Assembly (NCBI RefSeq): GCF_002943565.1 | Contig: NZ_PJCH01000001.1 | Location: 1 to 64,000, forward strand | Direction of reading: 5' to 3' | DNA: 64,000 bases | Origin: Hyphococcus luteus | Lineage (GTDB): Bacteria > Pseudomonadota > Alphaproteobacteria > Caulobacterales > Parvularculaceae | Shown here: positions 16,819 through 24,662 of the stretch, in pieces | How positions within the stretch are numbered: position 1 is the stretch's first letter | How the letters are laid out: every line of letters starts with the position of its first letter | The notes under the pieces: generated by a model | What the model saw: the letters and a program-made list of their open reading frames with translations, nothing else | What the model was told of the DNA's origin: nothing | The model's database searches: none | Program-made: the position numbers and the translations under genes

Positions 16819-17415
16819 ATGGTAATCCTTGTGAGCCCATGTAAAAAGTCCGCGACGGCGACTGGTAAGAAAGAATTGAGCTTCACTCCTCTTGAACGCC
16901 ATCCCGCGTCTTCCGCCGGCTCGGATATCGATCTTCAGGCGCAGATGCGCAGAGCGCATGAAGGCAGGTTGGATCTACAATTTCGGCTTCGCGGCAATAT
17001 AGGCGACGTATCTCTTCCCGATGTAAAAGCCTCGCGGCGTTCGGACGGCCTTTGGCGTCGCACATGCTTTGAAGCATTTATTATGAAAAAGAGTGATGAC
17101 GCCTATTGGGAAGTCAATTTGTCTCCGTCCAAGGAATGGGCGGTATACCGGTTCAGCTCTTACAGAACGGGTATGCACAGAGAGGATATCATCACTCCTC
17201 CCATTATCACTATAAGCGCGTCGCCGACATTGCTTGAATTAACGGCGCGGTTTGTCGCTACGCCTTTAACTGAATGTCCTGCGGAAGAGTTACGAATTAA
17301 TCTTGCCACGGTCGTGGAGCACACGACAGGTGAAAAGTCCTACTGGGCCATTCGTCATTCGCAAGGCGCACCCGACTTCCATCATTCAGACTGCTTCGTC
17401 GGCGCTATCGTTTAA
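16819..17415 (+). CDS. DOMON-like domain protein
   Basis: A 198-residue beta-rich protein resembling the DOMON-like/CBM9-type proteins annotated in alphaproteobacteria. The recognisable segment runs from LDLQFRLRGNIGDVSLP through SDGLWRRTCFEAFI to YWEVNLSPSKEWAVYRFSSYR, the region that in CBM9-like folds binds sugar ends. No signal peptide is seen. It lies 13 bases upstream of namZ and is likely co-expressed. The first ATG (16819) has no clear ribosome-binding site; a GTG at 16831 is an alternative. I infer a sugar-binding or accessory role for the muramidase. No enzymatic motif is visible. Confidence 0.65.
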   Translation: MVILVSPCKKSATATGKKELSFTPLERHPASSAGSDIDLQAQMRRAHEGRLDLQFRLRGNIGDVSLPDVKASRRSDGLWRRTCFEAFIMKKSDDAYWEVNLSPSKEWAVYRFSSYRTGMHREDIITPPIITISASPTLLELTARFVATPLTECPAEELRINLATVVEHTTGEKSYWAIRHSQGAPDFHHSDCFVGAIV

Positions 17416-17428
17416 AGGAAACGAAACA

Positions 17429-18631
17429 ATGAAGTTCGGAATAGATCGATTAATTTCTGAAAAAACGCTACGGACGCCCCTGTCCCAAAAGCGCGTCGCT
17501 TTGCTTGCCCACCCAGCGTCAACGACTGAAAACTTAACACACAGCTTCGACGCGTTATGCGCCTGTCCGGACATCAAGATTACCGCGGCTTTTGGGCCCC
17601 AACACGGCCTTAAAGGCGACAAACAAGACAACATGATTGAATCGGAAGACTTTGTTGATCCAGTCCATGGCGTGCCGGTGTTCAGCCTTTATGGTGAAGT
17701 TCGGCGACCTACAGACGAAATGATGGCGACCTTTGATGTCTTGCTGGTAGACCTGCAGGACCTTGGATGCCGTATCTATACGTTTATCACGACGCTATTA
17801 TATGTGCTTGAAGCTGCAGCCGATCACAAAAAAGAAGTGTGGGTCCTTGATCGCCCCAATCCTGCAGGCCGGCCGATTGAAGGGCTTAGTCTTCGACCGG
17901 GCTGGGAAAGCTTTGTCGGCGCTGGTCCAATCCCAATGCGTCACGGCTTAACGCTCGGCGAAATAGGCCATTGGTTTGTGAAACACTTTAAACTGAATGT
18001 CGAATACCGCGTAATCGAGATGGACGGTTGGACATACGCATCTTCGCCTGGTTACGGATGGCCGCTTTTTGAGCGATCCTGGATAAACCCGAGTCCAAAT
18101 GCGCCAACATTGTCAATGGCGCGTGCCTATGCTGGTACGGTCATGCTTGAAGGATCTACGTTGTCAGAGGGACGAGGCACAACGCGACCACTTGAAGTAT
18201 TTGGGGCGCCCGACCTCGATGCGAAAGATGTGATAAAAGAAATGGAGAAGCTGGCTCCATCTTGGATTTTGGGGTGTCGACTTCGAGAATGCTGGTTTGA
18301 ACCCACATTTCACAAACACCAAAGAAAGCTATGCAACGGCGTTCAGATCCATACCGATGATCCGGGATACAACCATGATCGTTTTCGTCCTTGGCGACTA
18401 CAAGCGCTCGCATTTAAGGCGATTAGAAATTTGAATCCAGAATATGAAATTTGGCGGGATTTTGAGTATGAGTATGAATTCGGAAAATTACCGATTGATG
18501 TAATTAATGGAAGCACGCTATTGCGCGACTGGGTCGACGACGCAGGTAGCAGCCCTTCGGACCTTGATCGACTTGCCTTACACGACGAGCGCGCATGGGA
18601 CGAAGAGCGCCAAAGTCTTCTTTTATACTGA
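17429..18631 (+). CDS. namZ: exo-beta-N-acetylmuramidase NamZ (DUF1343)
   Basis: A 400-residue DUF1343 protein. Its founding characterised member, B. subtilis NamZ (YbbC), removes non-reducing terminal MurNAc from peptidoglycan fragments such as MurNAc-GlcNAc. Family motifs are present: RVALLAHPAS, FGPQHGLKGDKQDNM, DLQDLGCRIYTFITTL, WVLDRPNPAGRP, SFVGAGPIPMRHGLTLGE, EGSTLSEGRGTTRPLEVFGAP. The ATG at 17429 follows AAAGGAAACGAAACA. There is no signal peptide or lipobox, so it is predicted cytoplasmic, which fits cleavage of an imported disaccharide rather than of the wall. Last gene of the island; about 700 gene-poor bases follow. Confidence 0.88.
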   Translation: MKFGIDRLISEKTLRTPLSQKRVALLAHPASTTENLTHSFDALCACPDIKITAAFGPQHGLKGDKQDNMIESEDFVDPVHGVPVFSLYGEVRRPTDEMMATFDVLLVDLQDLGCRIYTFITTLLYVLEAAADHKKEVWVLDRPNPAGRPIEGLSLRPGWESFVGAGPIPMRHGLTLGEIGHWFVKHFKLNVEYRVIEMDGWTYASSPGYGWPLFERSWINPSPNAPTLSMARAYAGTVMLEGSTLSEGRGTTRPLEVFGAPDLDAKDVIKEMEKLAPSWILGCRLRECWFEPTFHKHQRKLCNGVQIHTDDPGYNHDRFRPWRLQALAFKAIRNLNPEYEIWRDFEYEYEFGKLPIDVINGSTLLRDWVDDAGSSPSDLDRLALHDERAWDEERQSLLLY

Positions 18632-18831
18632 AATGGTCTATTTCACACGCTCGCGTTGAATCATAAGCAAAAGTCAAAGATCGGAATCCAGCTCCCTCTT
18701 CGCGAAGCGTGAATTCGAGCCAAAATCGAACGCGGCAAAGCTTCGCGTAGTATCGGACCAACCGGGGCGAGCGGCCCAACGCCGAAAAGGGCCGAGTATT
18801 CGTCGCTCGCTGACTTCACGCAGGAGCTAGC

Positions 18832-18892
18832 TGTGAATCGGCGTGGAATATTGACCCCGTTTGAGGGGTGATCGGCTTCCATAATTGACCCC
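18832..18892 (+). mobile_element. relic of one end of an IS21-family-like element
   Basis: Two direct copies of about 24 bases occur at 18835-18858 and 18869-18892, each with ATCGGC near its start and ending in TTGACCCC. They agree at roughly 17 of 24 positions. The outer copy is preceded by TGT at 18832. Multiple terminal repeats with GGGGTCA cores next to a TGT...ACA tip are characteristic of IS21-type ends. No istA/istB-like frame is present, so only a solo end remains. Confidence 0.45.
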
Positions 18893-19143
18893 CTTGGACT
18901 TTTTGGTTCACGCCGCTTCACAAGCCTTGGCCAGAGTCCACTGTCTATGGAAAGTGGACATTCCGTGTCTCCAAGAACGGCGGCGGTCCCGGCGCGCCGC
19001 TGGAAAAGCCTATCAAAGTCATGGGCCCGGCCGGACTCCGCACCCGCCTTGAAAAAACCAATCAAGCGTGGATCGAGACCGGCCAAAAGATCGGCCACTC
19101 ACCATCCGCTGAAAGAATTATCTATTCAAATTCAATGCGTTAA
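18889..19143 (+). pseudogene. C-terminal reading-frame remnant, unidentified
   Basis: From just inside the IS-like repeats a frame stays open for about 84 codons, with plausible protein composition in segments such as PWPESTVYGKWTFRVSKNGG and GPAGLRTRLEKTNQAWIETG, and ends MR-stop at 19143. It has no usable start near its beginning because a TGA inside the repeat precedes it. I read it as a gene whose 5' part was lost at the IS end. I do not recognise the family. Confidence 0.3.
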
Positions 19144-19255
19144 TTGACTTCCCTATCAGCCAAGCGGTTGAAAGTCGCCTATGTCTGACCGTCATTCGTG
19201 CCCCTTCATGCTAAGCAGCTGTTTTCAACTAACTATCCAGAATTACACTACAGAA

Positions 19256-19300
19256 CTTGCTTATGTAGTGTACATGATTTATGTACCCTACATAAGCAAG
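19256..19300. promoter_or_regulatory. 45-base near-perfect palindrome upstream of nucleotidyltransferase
   Basis: Arms of 20 bases, CTTGCTTATGTAGTGTACAT and its partner ATGTACCCTACATAAGCAAG, pair at 19 of 20 positions around a 5-base GATTT centre. It ends 16 bases before the ATG at 19317. It could be a tandem operator (two TTATGTA-type sites) for autoregulation, or an mRNA hairpin next to the GGGG ribosome-binding site. Confidence 0.6.
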
Positions 19301-19316
19301 AACCGTGGGGTACCAA

Positions 19317-20336
19317 ATGGAGACCTTTCCCCTATCCGTCCAGACAACCTACCAGGACCTCCTCGAGGCCCACAAAATGCACGCCCTTAGCGCTCTTGGC
19401 GGCGCGCCCATCCGAAGGGACCTTGGAGCGAAAGGAAGTTACTGGTACGCGCGCCAACGCATCGGGGACCGCGTTGTCGATCGGTATATCGGACGCGATT
19501 CGCCCGAACTTCGTGACCAAATAGAAAAAGCGCGAGAGCAGATAGAAGAGCAGAAATCGTTCGAGAAAAGATGCGCCAGCATGGTGGCGCAGCTTCGCGC
19601 CGCCGGCTTGCCGGCGCTTGATCGCGAGACGGGAAAAGTTCTGAACGCCCTTGCGAAGGTCGGCGCCTTTCGGCTTGGGGGCACGCTTGTCGGTACGCAT
19701 GCATTCCGTTCTTATAGCGCGGAACTTGGCGTGCGTCTTGGCGAAGCCCTCGCCGTCACCGGCGACGTCGATATCGCCGCCTTCGAAAACCTGAAGCTGG
19801 TCATAGACGACAAGGTCGATCCATCGCTGGCCGAAACGTTCAACGAGCTGAAGTTAGCTCCCGCCCCCGGCCTTGATCGCAAAAACAGACCGACCCGATG
19901 GGCTATGCCTGGCGGCGGCGTCATGCTCGATTTTCTGGCGCCGCGCATGCGCGAAGAAAGCGACGTCATCATGCTCGAACCATTGGGCGTTTATGCGCAG
20001 GCGCTCTCATTCCTGAACTTCCTGATCGCCGACCCGATACCGGCTGTCGGGCTATATCGCAGCGGCGTCCTAGTACAGATACCGAGACCTGAACGGTACG
20101 CGATTCACAAACTCATCGTCGCCCAAAGACGGGCGAAAGACTCCGAGGCCAAAGCGCGAAAAGACCTCGCACAAGCTGAAACCCTGATCGACGTGCTTAC
20201 TGAAGATCGCCCTTACGCACTGCTGGAAGCCTATCAAACCGCAATCGACACAGGACCAAAATGGCTCGAAGCGATTGAAAAATCTTTGCGGCAAAGGCCA
20301 AAAGCGATGGAAAGAATTAAATCAATATCTCAATAG
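19317..20336 (+). CDS. GSU2403-family nucleotidyltransferase-fold protein
   Basis: A 339-residue protein of the GSU2403 nucleotidyltransferase-fold family (NTP_transf_8). The minimal MNT signature is visible: a glycine turn GGTLVGTHAFRSY followed by the acidic pair in VTGDVDIAAF, with further conserved text GGGVMLDFLAPR and the C-terminal PERYAIHKLIVAQRR helix. The ATG at 19317 follows GTGGGG; a GTG four codons earlier is possible. It stands alone, flanked by about 700 gene-poor bases on each side and by the palindrome, as expected for an acquired single-gene module. Related MNT-fold proteins act as toxins or antitoxins, or modify RNA or proteins; the target here is unknown. Confidence 0.75.
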   Translation: METFPLSVQTTYQDLLEAHKMHALSALGGAPIRRDLGAKGSYWYARQRIGDRVVDRYIGRDSPELRDQIEKAREQIEEQKSFEKRCASMVAQLRAAGLPALDRETGKVLNALAKVGAFRLGGTLVGTHAFRSYSAELGVRLGEALAVTGDVDIAAFENLKLVIDDKVDPSLAETFNELKLAPAPGLDRKNRPTRWAMPGGGVMLDFLAPRMREESDVIMLEPLGVYAQALSFLNFLIADPIPAVGLYRSGVLVQIPRPERYAIHKLIVAQRRAKDSEAKARKDLAQAETLIDVLTEDRPYALLEAYQTAIDTGPKWLEAIEKSLRQRPKAMERIKSISQ

Positions 20337-20522
20337 ACCTCAATGAAGCATCGATGCCCCTATGCCACCCCAAACGCCGGCTTCGCCCGTATGCACGTCC
20401 GTCATGCGCCAGCCACCTAGGCGGCATGCAGATGACACAAAACAAGCAAGGGGCCCGAGGCCACCACATCGATGCTTGCTTTCATTCAAAGAAATTTAAG
20501 TTACAGATCGGCACGAAAATCA

Positions 20523-20747
20523 CTAAAATTTTTTCATCCCAGCACTGACAAACATGCGCAAACGTAATACAGAATAGACTATGCTTGGGAACAAAATTAC
20601 CCAAGCGTAACGAAGTGTTGGAATGATACTTTGTACACGGATGACTTTAGTCTCGCAAGATGTTGAAAGAAAAATCAGACTCAGGACGGCTGATTCCTCT
20701 CCTGGCGCCATTTTCAGCAAAGACCCCAACTCAAGATTGCAGCGCAA
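20523..20747 (-). CDS. hypothetical 74-residue hydrophobic protein, doubtful
   Basis: An ATG-started frame with a hydrophobic middle (ESAVLSLIFLSTS) and a second hydrophobic segment (YAWVILFPSIVYSVL) ending in a basic tail. Lower GC than the neighbours. No clear ribosome-binding site and no family recognised; it may be noise or a remnant of an integral-membrane protein. Confidence 0.2.
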   Translation of the reverse strand: MRCNLELGSLLKMAPGEESAVLSLIFLSTSCETKVIRVQSIIPTLRYAWVILFPSIVYSVLRLRMFVSAGMKKF

Positions 20748-20823
20748 GCCGCGACCGCTCCTGATGGACGGATAGCGGCGATGATACGCTTGTTATCAAA
20801 ATCCGCCTTCAGGTTTGTATTCG

Positions 20824-20925
20824 TTAAACCGCAGCTGCGAAGCCGATAAATATCGGCGCGACGCACAGAATGGCCGCGGCCATAGTCAGCGCGAAGCAGA
20901 GAATGCCGGCAATAGTTTCCGTGAC
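20824..20925 (-). CDS. possible 33-residue single-helix membrane peptide with GTC first codon
   Basis: The frame encodes TETIAGILCFALTMAAA followed by ILCVAPIFIGFAAAV and a stop, a single strongly hydrophobic helix. A perfect AAGGAG lies 5 bases before the position where a start is expected, but that codon is GTC, not GTG. It is either a decayed start, a rare initiation codon or a sequencing error. Function unknown. Confidence 0.25.
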   Translation of the reverse strand, partial: VTETIAGILCFALTMAAAILCVAPIFIGFAAAV

Positions 20926-21042
20926 TTTCTCTCCTTCTCTTTTGGTCCGTATTTTCTTATGCCTGTGAGTCCTATGCGCCTCCCGATGCGCCGAGAACAG
21001 GCGCGACTGCGGCCCGCCGCGCCTTGCTTAAGGAGAGGATCG

Positions 21043-21105
21043 ATGCTGCAATCCGCCTTGAACCGGACCCTGACTTTTGTCAGGGCCGGACTCCTGCCAA
21101 AATGA
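21043..21105 (+). CDS. 20-residue leader ORF before the histidine kinase
   Basis: ATG at 21043 is preceded by AGGAGAGG with a 7-base spacing, one of the best ribosome-binding sites in the window. It reads MLQSALNRTLTFVRAGLLPK and stops at TGA 21105, 20 bases before the kinase ATG. The coding sequence contains a stem-loop (21063-21089). It may be a leader peptide controlling kinase expression or a small basic amphipathic protein. No family recognised. Confidence 0.45.
   Translation: MLQSALNRTLTFVRAGLLPK
21063..21089 (+). promoter_or_regulatory. stem-loop within the leader ORF
   Basis: CCGGACCCTGAC pairs with GTCAGGGCCGG around a TTTT loop, with one bulged A in the left arm. No T-run follows, so it is not a simple terminator. 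Position inside the 20-codon ORF suggests translation-dependent folding. Confidence 0.45.
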
Positions 21106-21124
21106 CATGGCGCCTGGAAAATTT

Positions 21125-22270
21125 ATGACCGACGCTCCTTCCAACATGAGTGACCAGGATCACCTGCGCGAGATGATCGAGGTCATCAGCGGCGAACTCG
21201 AACTGCGCCCGTTATTGACCGTCATTGTTCAAAAAGCCTGCGAGCTGTTGCGCGCGGAGCGCGGGTCCATCGGCCTCATCGAACCGGAAGAGGGCGTCGT
21301 GCGCATCGAAGCCGTCTACCGAATGCCGCCAGAGGAGCTGGGTTCGATCGCGCGGCCGGGCGAAGGCCTTGCGGGCCGCGTTTATGCGGAGCGCGCGCCG
21401 GTTCTGCTCGATCGTTACGGCGAACTGACGGCGCCGCCGCTCGCCGGCATGGATGAAGACAGCGTCATCGGCATGCCGATCATGTGGCGCGGCGACATAA
21501 TCGGGACGTTCGGCATCGGCGCCGGGCCGCCCAAACGCTTCGGCGACAATGATATTCACATGCTGGGCATGTTTGCGCGGCATGCGGCGATCGCCATCAA
21601 CAACGCCCGCGCCTATGAACAGAACAAGAAATATGCAGCGCTGAAAGAACGCCAGCAGCTGGCGCGCGACCTTCACGATAATGTCAGTCAGCTGATCTTT
21701 TCGCTCTCACTCGTCGCCGAATCCATCGGCGCCGGCTATGCGCGCAGCGCCGAGGAAGGCGATGCACGCGTCTCGCGCCTTCTCGATATCGCCAGCCTTG
21801 CACAAAAAGAGATGAAGGCGCTGCTGGCCGAATTGCGCGCACCCTCGGAAAACGAAAATCACTCGCTCGCCGCTTACGCCCGCGCCAACGGGCTCGTCAA
21901 AGCGCTCGAACGCCACCGGGCGCTCACCGCTGGAGAGAATGTCGCCATTCATATCGAGGTGGAGGACGAAGGCCTTACCGAAGCCGAGACCGAAGCGCTG
22001 CTGCGGATCGCCCAGGAAGCGACGGCGAATGCGGTGCGCCATGGCGCGGCGGAAACCGTCCGGATATCCCTTGCCGGCAACGGAGACGGCCGGCGATTCC
22101 GGGTCGAAGACGATGGACGAGGCCTCGCCCAAATTCCCGACGAAAGCGGCGGGTCGGGACTCGGCGTCGCCAGCATGCGAGCCCGCGCCGGCAGGATCGG
22201 CGGCGCCTTCACCCTCGCAAACCGTCCGGAGGGCGGCGCGTGCGTTGAGGTTCTTCTGCCGCTGGCCTAA
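21125..22270 (+). CDS. GAF-domain sensor histidine kinase (NarL/HPK7 type)
   Basis: A 381-residue cytoplasmic kinase. An N-terminal GAF domain (about residues 15-165; ACELLRAERGSIGLIEPEEG, GEGLAGRVYAE, DNDIHMLGMFARHAAIAI) precedes a HisKA_3 dimerisation domain with the phosphoacceptor in ARDLHDNVSQLIFSLSL and a short HATPase domain (EATANAVRHGAA with N-box, DDGRG, GGSGLGVASMRARAG). No membrane helix, so the signal is intracellular or small-molecule. The ATG at 21125 follows TGGAAAATTT; a longer form from 21077 overlaps the leader ORF. Its cognate regulator starts 25 bases downstream. Confidence 0.9.
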   Translation: MTDAPSNMSDQDHLREMIEVISGELELRPLLTVIVQKACELLRAERGSIGLIEPEEGVVRIEAVYRMPPEELGSIARPGEGLAGRVYAERAPVLLDRYGELTAPPLAGMDEDSVIGMPIMWRGDIIGTFGIGAGPPKRFGDNDIHMLGMFARHAAIAINNARAYEQNKKYAALKERQQLARDLHDNVSQLIFSLSLVAESIGAGYARSAEEGDARVSRLLDIASLAQKEMKALLAELRAPSENENHSLAAYARANGLVKALERHRALTAGENVAIHIEVEDEGLTEAETEALLRIAQEATANAVRHGAAETVRISLAGNGDGRRFRVEDDGRGLAQIPDESGGSGLGVASMRARAGRIGGAFTLANRPEGGACVEVLLPLA

Positions 22271-22295
22271 CATGCGCCCCGGAGAGAGACCCCTC

Positions 22296-22943
22296 GTGAC
22301 AGCCGCCAAGCCCATACGCATCGTAATTGTGGACGATCATCCGATCGTGCGCGAGGGGTTGCGCACGCTTCTGGGCGACGAGCCCTCCGTGGAGATCGTA
22401 GGCGAGGCCGGCGACGCGGACGTCGCGGAAGGCCTGATCGAAGACTTGAAGCCGGATATTGTCCTGATGGACGTCGCCTTGCCCGGTCGCAGCGGCATCG
22501 AAGCGGCGGCGGCGCTCAAGGCAAGAGGCGTTGGCGCCAAGATCATCCTTTTGACGAGCGCGGTGGGCGACGACCTGCATCTGCATGAAGCCATCGATGC
22601 GGACGTGATGGGCTATCTCCTGAAAGACGTTTCCAAGGCAGAATTGCTCTGGTCCATCGAGAGCGCCTATCGCGGCGCGCCGGTGTTTCATCCCGCGATC
22701 CAAAAGCAACTGCTTCGCCGCGCCTCCGGCGCGCGCCTGCCTCACGAAAAGCTGACGCCGCGCGAACTCGATATCTTAAAGGAGGTCGCCCGGGGCAAAA
22801 GCAACAAGGCCATCGCCTATGACCTCAACCTCACCGAAGGCACGGTCAAAGGCTATGTCAGCGTCGTGTTGTCGAAACTCGGCGTCGACGACCGGACCCA
22901 GGCCGCGCTTTACGCGGTCAAACACCAGCTCGCCGACGAGTGA
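22296..22943 (+). CDS. NarL/FixJ-family response regulator
   Basis: A 215-residue regulator: receiver domain (IRIVIVDDHPIVREGL with acidic pair, phosphoacceptor Asp in DIVLMDVALPG, T/S in ILLTSA, Lys in GYLLKD) and a C-terminal LuxR-type helix-turn-helix (KLTPRELDILKEVARGKSNKAIAYDLNLTEGTVKGYVS). I choose the GTG at 22296 because GGAGAGAG sits 7 bases upstream; an ATG eight codons earlier lies directly on the kinase stop. Receives phosphate from the adjacent GAF kinase; targets unknown. Confidence 0.9.
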   Translation: MTAAKPIRIVIVDDHPIVREGLRTLLGDEPSVEIVGEAGDADVAEGLIEDLKPDIVLMDVALPGRSGIEAAAALKARGVGAKIILLTSAVGDDLHLHEAIDADVMGYLLKDVSKAELLWSIESAYRGAPVFHPAIQKQLLRRASGARLPHEKLTPRELDILKEVARGKSNKAIAYDLNLTEGTVKGYVSVVLSKLGVDDRTQAALYAVKHQLADE

Positions 22944-24563
22944 TCAATCGGCCGGCAGTTCGTAATTCTTGAACTTTTTCCGCAGCTCGGTCTTCAACAC
23001 CTTGCCGGTGGCGCCGAGCGGGATTTCGTCGACGAATTCGACGGCGTCGGGCAAAGCGATCTTGTCGAGCTTGGGCTTTAAAAACGCCAACAGCTCTTCC
23101 GCCGTCAGGTCCGACCCGACGCGTTTATGGACGATGAGGAGAGGGCGCTCCTGCCATTTGGGATGATGAACGCCGATGACGCCGGCCTGCGCCACGTCCG
23201 GATGCAGCATGGCGGCGTTCTCGATCTCGATAGAGGACACCCATTCGCCGCCGGTCTTGATCACGTCTTTTGAACGGTCGGTGATCTGCATGAAGCCGTC
23301 GGGATCGATGATCGCCACATCGCCCGTATCGAACCAGCCGTCATCGGTGAGCGTCGGTTTATCGGCCTTGTAATATTCGTCGATGATCCAGGGGCCGCGC
23401 ACCTGCAGATGGCCTTCGCATGTCCCGTTGCATTCGAGCACATGGCCGCCCGCATCGACGATGCGCATGTCGACGAAAGGCAGCGCCCGGCCGGCCTTCA
23501 GCATATAGGGCATGCGCTCGTCGAGCGGCAGCGCCTGAACGTCCGGCGGCAGAATATTCATCGTGCCGATGGGCGACATTTCCGTCATGCCCCAGCCCTG
23601 CTGCAATTCCACATCGTATTTTGCAAAACCCCGGATCAGGGATTCGGGCAGCGCCGAGCCGCCGCACATCCCCTTGCGCAGATAAGGCAGCTCCTTGCCG
23701 GACTGTTCGAGATATTGAAGGAGCCCGAGCCAGACCGTGGGCACGCCCGCGCTGTAGGTCACCTTCTCGGCGTCGAGGAGTTCGTAAAGCCCTTCGCCGT
23801 CGAGGCGCGGGCCCGGAAACACCTGTTTCACGCCGGTCATCAGACAGGAATAAGGCGTGTTCCAGGCGTTCACATGGAACATCGGGACAACCGGCAAAAG
23901 CACGTCCCCCTCCTTGAGCCCGAGAGACGACGGCAGAGAGGCGGCGAAAGCCTGTAAGACGAGAGAGCGATGAGAATAGACGACGCCTTTTGGGTCGCCG
24001 GTAGTGCCTGAGGTGTAGCACATGGCGACCGCCGTGTTTTCATCGAAATCCGGCCAGTCGAGGGCTTCCGCGCCGCCTTCCACGAGATCGTCGTAAATCA
24101 GCGCGCCCTCGCCCGCTTCGTCGGCATGCTCGGCGTTGGAGAGCACGCAATAGTGCTTCACCGATTTCAGATGCGGTTTCAGCGCGGCGACCAGCGGCGC
24201 GAAGGTCGTGTCATAGAAAAGATAGCTGTCTTCGGCGTGATTGATGACGAAGGCGGCGTTTTCCGGCCCGAGCCGCGGGTTGACGGTGTGCAGAACGGCG
24301 CCGAGACCGCCCACGGCGTAATACATCTCGAACTGGCGATAGGTGTTCCAGCCAATGACGCCGACCCGGTCGCCCGGCTTGACGCCGAGATCTTTGAGCG
24401 CATTGGCCAGCTTGCGAATGCGCCGCTCGGCGTCGGCGATCGTGTAACGGTGGATCGGCCCTTCGACGGTGCGGGTGACGATTTCCGTGTGGCGGTAATT
24501 GCGCACCGCATGTTTGAGGATCTCGGTCGTCAACAGCGGCCGGTCCATCATCAATCCTCGCAT
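22944..24563 (-). CDS. long/medium-chain acyl-CoA synthetase (AMP-binding)
   Basis: A 539-residue adenylate-forming enzyme activating a carboxylic acid to its CoA thioester. The P-loop [18 protein letters not shown] is at residues 183-200; GWGMTEMSP, the GWFDTGDVA motif, the hinge [16 protein letters not shown] and the C-terminal catalytic lysine region ([15 protein letters not shown]) are all present. The set resembles FadD/AlkK-type medium- to long-chain ligases. Two starts are possible, ATG 24563 or the ATG pair 12-15 bases further in (CGAGGATTG before them). Stop codons with the response regulator abut. Substrate length cannot be told. Confidence 0.88.
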   Translation of the reverse strand: MRGLMMDRPLLTTEILKHAVRNYRHTEIVTRTVEGPIHRYTIADAERRIRKLANALKDLGVKPGDRVGVIGWNTYRQFEMYYAVGGLGAVLHTVNPRLGPENAAFVINHAEDSYLFYDTTFAPLVAALKPHLKSVKHYCVLSNAEHADEAGEGALIYDDLVEGGAEALDWPDFDENTAVAMCYTSGTTGDPKGVVYSHRSLVLQAFAASLPSSLGLKEGDVLLPVVPMFHVNAWNTPYSCLMTGVKQVFPGPRLDGEGLYELLDAEKVTYSAGVPTVWLGLLQYLEQSGKELPYLRKGMCGGSALPESLIRGFAKYDVELQQGWGMTEMSPIGTMNILPPDVQALPLDERMPYMLKAGRALPFVDMRIVDAGGHVLECNGTCEGHLQVRGPWIIDEYYKADKPTLTDDGWFDTGDVAIIDPDGFMQITDRSKDVIKTGGEWVSSIEIENAAMLHPDVAQAGVIGVHHPKWQERPLLIVHKRVGSDLTAEELLAFLKPKLDKIALPDAVEFVDEIPLGATGKVLKTELRKKFKNYELPAD

Positions 24564-24662
24564 CGCCGAAAATCCTCCCTTGGCTTTTGTTATTCCGACA
24601 TAAAATCCGGTCTTGGGGGCCGGGTCAAATGCCGGGAGCCATGAATTGCAGCGTTTGCGGGC

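Larger units (their letters stand above)
18632..19316. other. gene-poor stretch: IS relic, broken frame and palindrome
   Basis: No intact gene was found in these 685 bases. They hold IS21-like terminal repeats (18832-18892), an open frame without a start (18889-19143) and a large palindrome directly before the nucleotidyltransferase (19256-19300). A 145-codon minus-strand frame (18661-19098) crosses the IS repeats and has no recognisable domain, so I do not call it a gene. Confidence 0.5.
20337..21042. other. gene-poor stretch between nucleotidyltransferase and two-component system
   Basis: About 700 bases of mixed composition with no confident gene. A 74-codon AT-richer minus frame (20523-20747) and a 33-codon hydrophobic minus frame (20824-20925) are listed separately. 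No tRNA cloverleaf or IS gene was recognised. Confidence 0.5.

Noticed and set aside
18661-19098. 145-codon minus-strand frame after namZ
   Set aside because: It runs across IS-like terminal repeats, has no recognisable domain and no ribosome-binding site; composition does not favour coding.
20354-20548. 64-codon plus-strand frame
   Set aside because: Low-complexity Arg/His/Pro start, no ribosome-binding site and no family.
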